A DNA stretch of 64,000 nucleotides, from positions 186,001 through 250,000 of the forward strand of contig JAYQSP010000011.1 of assembly GCA_038146925.1 (NCBI GenBank). The letters run 5' to 3'. A program made the translations under genes and the position numbers. This DNA comes from UBA830 sp038146925 (lineage in GTDB: Bacteria; Pseudomonadota; Alphaproteobacteria; MPNO01; UBA830). Every line of letters begins with the position of its first letter. Position 1 is the first letter of the stretch. The notes under the pieces were generated by a model, which was not told the DNA's origin, did no database searches, and saw nothing but the letters and a program-made list of their open reading frames with translations. Below, piece after piece: positions 59,816 to 64,000 of this stretch.

Positions 59816-61891
59816 ATGACCATTGCAATTCAATCGCCCCCCTGGCGCGTCGGCGTCGATGTCGGCGGCACGTTTACCGATCTGGTCGTGGCCGACAGCG
59901 ACGGCCGGACCGAGGTTTTCAAGGTGCCGTCGGTGCCGGCCGATCCGGGCGAAGGCGTGATCAACGCGCTGACAACGGCCTGCGACGCGCTCGACCAGCC
60001 GATGGAAAAATTTCTCGGCGACTGCCAGTTCTTTCTGCACGGCTCCACGGTGGCGACCAACACGCTGCTCGAAGGCAAGGGCGCGACGGTCGGTCTGCTG
60101 ACCACGGCGGGTTTCCGCGACAGCCTCGAGGCGCGGCGCGGTCTGCGCAAGGACCCCTGGGATCACCGCACGCCCTATCCGCCGGTGCTGGTGCCGCGCT
60201 ATCTGCGCCAGCCGGTCGGCGGGCGCATCGATGCGCAGGGCAACGAGGTCGAACCCGTCAATCTGGATGACGTGCGCGCCGCCTGCAAAGTGTTCCGCGA
60301 CGAAGGCGTCGAATCCATCGCCGTCTGTCTGCTCAACAGTTTCGTCAACACGGCCCACGAAGACGCAGTCGCCGACGTGCTGCGCGAAGAAGGCGTGTGC
60401 GACTGGATCTCGGTGTCGTCCGATATCGTGCCGATCATGGGCGAATACGAACGGACGTCCACCACAGCCGTAAACGCCTATGTGATGCCGCGCGTCGCGT
60501 CCTATCTGACGGCGCTGCAGCAGAAGCTGATCGACATGGGGCTGACGACCAAGCTGCTGATGCTGCAGTCCAACGGCGGTGCCGCGTCGCTCGACCAGCT
60601 GATCCGCCAGCCGGTGAACCTGCTGTTGTCCGGCCCGTCCGCGGGCGTCGGCGCGATGCAGCATCTGGCGTCCGGCATCGGCGAAAACAATCTGGTCAGC
60701 ATGGAAATCGGCGGCACGAGCTGCGATGTCATGCTGATGCACGAAGGCCGGGTCGCGATCACGGATTCGCTGTCGGTCAACGATTACGACCTCGTCACCC
60801 CGTCGGTCGATATTCACACCGTCGGCGCCGGCGGCGGCACGATCGCGGGCATCGACGGCGCCGGGCTGATGTATGCCGGACCCGAAGGCGCCGGTGCCCG
60901 CCCCGGACCGGCGGCATACGGACATGGCGGCACGCGCCCGACCGTGACGGACGCGCATCTGGTGCTGGGGCGCATGCGGCCCGGGCCGTATGCCGGCGGA
61001 TCGGTGTCGCTCGACATGTCGCTCGCGGAAAAGGCGCTTGATACGGAAATCGCCGACAAGGCAGGGATATCCCGCACCGAGGCGGCGGCCGGTCTGATCC
61101 GTATCGTCGAACAGAACCTGCTGCACGCGGTCGAACGGATCAGCATCCAGCGCGGCTACAATCCCGGCCGCTTCATGCTGATCGCCTGCGGCGGCGCGGG
61201 GCCGATGCACGGCGCCAGCGTCGGTCGCAAGCTGGGCGCGCGGGCGGTCTACATTCCCCGCCAGGCCGGGGCGTTCTGCGCCATCGGCATGCAGCATGCC
61301 GACGTGCGCCGCGATTTCGTCCATGTCGTCATGCGCGAACTGAACGACGATGCAATTCCCGCCATCGCCGAGGGCTACGAACGGCTCCGCGAGCAGGGGC
61401 TGGAAGCGCTGCAGAACGAAGGCTTCGACGAAAAGGACACCGAATTCGGCTACGAGCTGGACCTGCATTACGAAGGCCAGCAATGGGACGTGCGCGTCGC
61501 GCTCGATCCCGCGGCGACCCCGGACGATATCCGCGCCGCGTTCGAAGTCGAATACGACCGCCAGTTCGGCCACACCAATCCGGAAAGCCGCATCAACGTC
61601 GCCAAGCTGCGGGTGGTCGGCATCGGCAAGCTGCCGCCTTTGGAAGACCCCAAGTTCGACGCGGTCGACACCGAGGTGACGCCGATCGAAACACGCCCGG
61701 TCTATGCCGAGTCCGCGGGCGAGTTTCTCGACACGCCGGTCTATCGCGGCGCCGATCTGAGCCACGGGCAAAGCTTTCCCGGTCCGGCGATTATCGAGGA
61801 AGCGACGACGACCATTCTGGTCGGTCCCGGCGACCGCGTCACGGTCGATGCGCTGAACAATTATACTGTCACCTTCGAGACGGAGGACTGA
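59816..61891 (+). CDS. hyuA: Hydantoinase/oxoprolinase family protein, subunit A
   Basis: 691 residues of the HyuA/oxoprolinase N-terminal type: GVDVGGTFTDLVV (ATP-binding actin-like fold), LHGSTVATNTLLEGKGATVGLLTTAGFRD, and GGTSCDVMLM ... AGGGTIAGID. Such A subunits use ATP to open a cyclic amide (N-methylhydantoin, 5-oxoproline, caprolactam) or carboxylate a ketone together with a B subunit. HyuB follows after four bases. The substrate is not predictable. Confidence 0.93.
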   Translation: MTIAIQSPPWRVGVDVGGTFTDLVVADSDGRTEVFKVPSVPADPGEGVINALTTACDALDQPMEKFLGDCQFFLHGSTVATNTLLEGKGATVGLLTTAGFRDSLEARRGLRKDPWDHRTPYPPVLVPRYLRQPVGGRIDAQGNEVEPVNLDDVRAACKVFRDEGVESIAVCLLNSFVNTAHEDAVADVLREEGVCDWISVSSDIVPIMGEYERTSTTAVNAYVMPRVASYLTALQQKLIDMGLTTKLLMLQSNGGAASLDQLIRQPVNLLLSGPSAGVGAMQHLASGIGENNLVSMEIGGTSCDVMLMHEGRVAITDSLSVNDYDLVTPSVDIHTVGAGGGTIAGIDGAGLMYAGPEGAGARPGPAAYGHGGTRPTVTDAHLVLGRMRPGPYAGGSVSLDMSLAEKALDTEIADKAGISRTEAAAGLIRIVEQNLLHAVERISIQRGYNPGRFMLIACGGAGPMHGASVGRKLGARAVYIPRQAGAFCAIGMQHADVRRDFVHVVMRELNDDAIPAIAEGYERLREQGLEALQNEGFDEKDTEFGYELDLHYEGQQWDVRVALDPAATPDDIRAAFEVEYDRQFGHTNPESRINVAKLRVVGIGKLPPLEDPKFDAVDTEVTPIETRPVYAESAGEFLDTPVYRGADLSHGQSFPGPAIIEEATTTILVGPGDRVTVDALNNYTVTFETED

Positions 61892-61895
61892 TCCG

Positions 61896-63659
61896 ATGGA
61901 TGCTCAAGCCAAGGCCAAGACTCTCGACCCCGTCATCCTGGCGCTGACCCAGAACCGGCTCGATCACATTTCCCATCAGATGGGCTGGGTGATGGTGCGC
62001 ACTGCGCGCAGCCCGATCTTCAGTCAGGCGCACGATTTTTCCTGCTTTATCGCCGGGCCCACCGGCGAGGTAGTCAGCCAGGCCGACGGCATTCCCATCC
62101 ATACCGGCAGCGGCGGGTTCGGCGTGCGCGCCATCCTGCGCGACTTCGGCGACGAACTTGCCGAGGGCGACGTGTATCTGCTGAACGACCCGTGGGAAGC
62201 GGGCGGCAACCATCTGCCGGACTGGGTGATCGCGCGCCCCATTTTCGTCGACGGGCAAATGGTGGGGCTGACCTGCAACCGGGCGCATCAGTCGGACATC
62301 GGCGGCGGCGCGGCGGGCGCCTACAACCCCACCGCGACGGATGCCTGGTCGGAAGGCGTCCGCCTGCCGGTGCTGAAACTGGTCGAAGCCGGCAAAACCC
62401 GCGAGGACGTCTGGAAGCTGCTGATGCTGAACACGCGCACACCGCATCTGCAGGACGGCGACCTGCGCGCCATGCTCGGATCCACCCGGATCGGGATGGA
62501 ACGGGTCGCGGCGCTGGTCGAGGAACTCGGCGTCGACAATGCGATGGATTACTTCACCGGCGTGCTCGATCACGCCGACCGCTCGGTCCGCGCCGAGATC
62601 GCCAAGCTGCCCGACGGCGTCTACGAGGCCGAGGACCGGTCCGACAACGACTGTTTCGAAATCCGCGACGTTACCGTCCGCGTCAGGCTGACGATCGACG
62701 GCGAGAACATGACGGTCGATTTCACCGGCACCGACGATCAGATTCTGGGCTTCAAGAATTCGTCGCTGGGCAATACCTATTCGGCGATTTTCACGGCGCT
62801 GGCGTCGTTTCTCGATCCGCATCTGCCGCATAACGAAGGCGCCTTCCGCTGCGTCGACGTGATCGCGCCTGAAGGCACCATCGTGAACGCCAACGAAGGC
62901 GCGCCGACGACCATGTGCACGGTGTTTTTCGCGCACGAAATCATCCATGCCGTGTGGAAGGCGCTGGCGCAGGCGGACCCGGATCGCGGCTGCGCCGGCT
63001 GGGCCAAGAACGTGTTCGGCATTTCCGTCGGCAAGGAAGAAAACGGCCACCCTTACGTGTTCTATCACGGGGCGGCGGCGGCCGGATCCGGCGCGGTCGA
63101 CGGGCGCGACGGGTTCAACCAGATCGGCCATGTCTGTACGCTGGGCGGGCTGACGATGCCGAACGTCGAAGTCTACGAACAGCTTTACCCGGTGATGTTC
63201 CACCGTCAGGAATTTCGCATCGACGCTGCCGGCGCGGGCAAGTACCGGGGCGGGTCGGGCTGCGACTACGAGGTCGATATCATGACGCCCGCGACCCATT
63301 CGTTCCGCGGCGAGGGCCTGAACTACGAAACCGGCTACGGGATCAACGGCGGCGGCAATGGCGCGCCCGGGAAAATGCATCTGCGGCACGGCGACGGCGA
63401 GACCGAGGAAGCGCCCAAGTTCGGCCTGCGCCGGACCGAACCCGTCCGTTTCGTCACCCAGTCTCCCGGCGGCGGCGGCTACGGACCGCCGCTGGAACGC
63501 GATCCCGCGCTGGTGCTGCGCGACTGGCGCGACGGCATTATTTCGGACGCCACGATGAAAGACGTCTACGGCGTGGCCGCGGCGGCGGACGGGAAATCCG
63601 TCGATGCCGGCGCGACGGAAGCGCTGCGGGCATCGATGCAGGGACTGAATAATACGTAG
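61896..63659 (+). CDS. hyuB: Hydantoinase/oxoprolinase family protein, subunit B
   Basis: 587 residues of HyuB type: HISHQMGWVMVRTARSPIFSQAHDFSC, DPWEAGGNHLPDWVIARPIF, GKYRGGSGCDYEVDIM and QSPGGGGYGPPLERDP are standard. The conserved histidines and aspartates bind the metal. It works only with HyuA. The TAG stop lies inside the palindrome at 63656-63667 that is also seen before hyuA, and the next gene is preA-like. Confidence 0.93.
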   Translation: MDAQAKAKTLDPVILALTQNRLDHISHQMGWVMVRTARSPIFSQAHDFSCFIAGPTGEVVSQADGIPIHTGSGGFGVRAILRDFGDELAEGDVYLLNDPWEAGGNHLPDWVIARPIFVDGQMVGLTCNRAHQSDIGGGAAGAYNPTATDAWSEGVRLPVLKLVEAGKTREDVWKLLMLNTRTPHLQDGDLRAMLGSTRIGMERVAALVEELGVDNAMDYFTGVLDHADRSVRAEIAKLPDGVYEAEDRSDNDCFEIRDVTVRVRLTIDGENMTVDFTGTDDQILGFKNSSLGNTYSAIFTALASFLDPHLPHNEGAFRCVDVIAPEGTIVNANEGAPTTMCTVFFAHEIIHAVWKALAQADPDRGCAGWAKNVFGISVGKEENGHPYVFYHGAAAAGSGAVDGRDGFNQIGHVCTLGGLTMPNVEVYEQLYPVMFHRQEFRIDAAGAGKYRGGSGCDYEVDIMTPATHSFRGEGLNYETGYGINGGGNGAPGKMHLRHGDGETEEAPKFGLRRTEPVRFVTQSPGGGGYGPPLERDPALVLRDWRDGIISDATMKDVYGVAAAADGKSVDAGATEALRASMQGLNNT

Positions 63660-63667
63660 TATACTAC
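63656..63667. promoter_or_regulatory. Perfect palindrome GTAGTATACTAC at the end of hyuB
   Basis: A 12-base perfect palindrome with TATACT at its centre overlaps the hyuB stop and precedes the preA-like start by 90 bases. Ten bases are identical to the motif at 59771-59780. Likely a regulator site with an embedded -10 box. Confidence 0.55.
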
Positions 63668-63757
63668 ATATAAATACTGGAAACCGGCCCTGAAACGGGG
63701 CACAATCGGGGCGCATAAACCGTTAAATCGCGTCCCAAACGCGAAGGAGGAACAGAC

Positions 63758-64000
63758 ATGGCCGACCTGAAAGTGGATTTCTGCGGGGTGCCGTTCAAGA
63801 ACCCGGTCGTCATCGCATCGCTGGAAACGACCAACAGTCCCGACCTGATGAAACAGGCATTCGATTTCGGGGCGTCCGGCGCGATCATCAAGACACTGAC
63901 TGACATCGAAGACATGGCCGTTCTGACCATGAACTCGAAATACGCGATCATGAACGACCGCGGCGACATCATCAAAGGCAAGGTGCCGCGCGACTTCAAA
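63758..64000 (+). CDS. PreA/DHODH-like dihydropyrimidine dehydrogenase subunit, N-terminal part (runs off the window)
   Basis: 81 codons from the ATG at 63758, with AAGGAGG (63744-63750) at ideal spacing; the gene leaves the window at 64000. DLKVDFCGVPFKNPVVIAS, GASGAIIKTLTD are the start of an FMN-binding barrel like dihydroorotate dehydrogenase class 1B and PreA. With hyuAB beside it, a reductive pyrimidine or hydantoin pathway is suggested, but the part seen cannot prove it. Confidence 0.75.
   Translation, partial: MADLKVDFCGVPFKNPVVIASLETTNSPDLMKQAFDFGASGAIIKTLTDIEDMAVLTMNSKYAIMNDRGDIIKGKVPRDFK

Noticed and set aside
59777..63716. Two open frames of over 600 codons opposite hyuA and hyuB
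   Set aside because: Antisense shadows with shadow-like composition; hyuA and hyuB motifs are unmistakable on the plus strand.
1..64000. Full reassignment of TAG to an amino acid
   Set aside because: Several intact genes end with TAG at the expected length (3854, 21793, 33072, 36329, 42617, 58432, 63657), so TAG is a functional stop in this genome.
1..64000. CRISPR arrays, insertion sequences and rRNA genes
   Set aside because: No regularly spaced repeats, transposase motifs or rRNA sequences were found on either strand.

Overview
The window looks like a GC-rich alphaproteobacterial chromosome, most likely Rhodospirillales-like. The support is an argD-argF-hslO cluster, usg, apaG, a class II SAM riboswitch before metZ, a CpdR-type receiver, CtrA-type TTAA-N7-TTAA boxes and an AbcR-like small RNA. 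This placement rests on gene content and motifs only; no database search was possible.

Layout. 1-5831: arginine biosynthesis (argD end, argF, a separate argE) with hslO, a lipoprotein, an orphan TAXI solute receptor and an alpha/beta hydrolase. 5831-14059: housekeeping genes, mostly minus strand (trkH, apaG, riboswitch-controlled metZ, ctaA, usg, TerB-like, DinG-type helicase). 14201-17354: acyl-CoA dehydrogenase / family III CoA-transferase / hotdog dehydratase operon. 17338-20695: lytic transglycosylase, an AbcR-like sRNA with clear promoter and terminator, GNAT, N-formylglutamate amidohydrolase, a cpdR gene broken by an in-frame TAG, and tRNA-Val(GAC). 20762-27480: accessory stretch starting with a truncated coxM-like fragment beside the tRNA, then a cupin, a PhyH oxygenase, a D-aminoacylase, an EamA transporter, an O-antigen ligase and a radical SAM gene that also carries an in-frame TAG. 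27564-30877: glnS and a TPP enzyme.

31213-47387 is a catabolic region. It holds two two-subunit Rieske oxygenases, a VOC protein, a GMC oxidoreductase, an adenine deaminase, a flavin monooxygenase, a soluble fumarate-reductase-like flavoprotein/iron-sulfur pair, an AEC transporter, a reductive-dehalogenase-like protein, an enoyl-CoA hydratase behind a perfect palindrome, a MarR regulator and an LLM flavoprotein. 47477-55507 holds a photolyase, an ABC exporter (ATPase + FtsX permease) followed by a two-component system, a MaoC hydratase, an EpmC-like protein and RidA. 55695-64000 is a second catabolic region: DctP receptor, MarR, VanA-like oxygenase, pobA, hyuA, hyuB and the start of a preA-like gene, with a repeated TATACT-centred motif in front of three of these units.

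The genes suggest an aerobic heterotroph that degrades aromatic or N-heterocyclic compounds through oxygenases and CoA-thioester steps. No ferredoxin reductase for the Rieske enzymes, no integrase and no CRISPR array was seen. The most unusual items are the two amber-interrupted genes, the reductive-dehalogenase homologue among oxygenases, the soluble SdhAB-like pair with an odd last cysteine cluster, the SAM-II leader with its own terminator, and the predicted regulatory palindromes.
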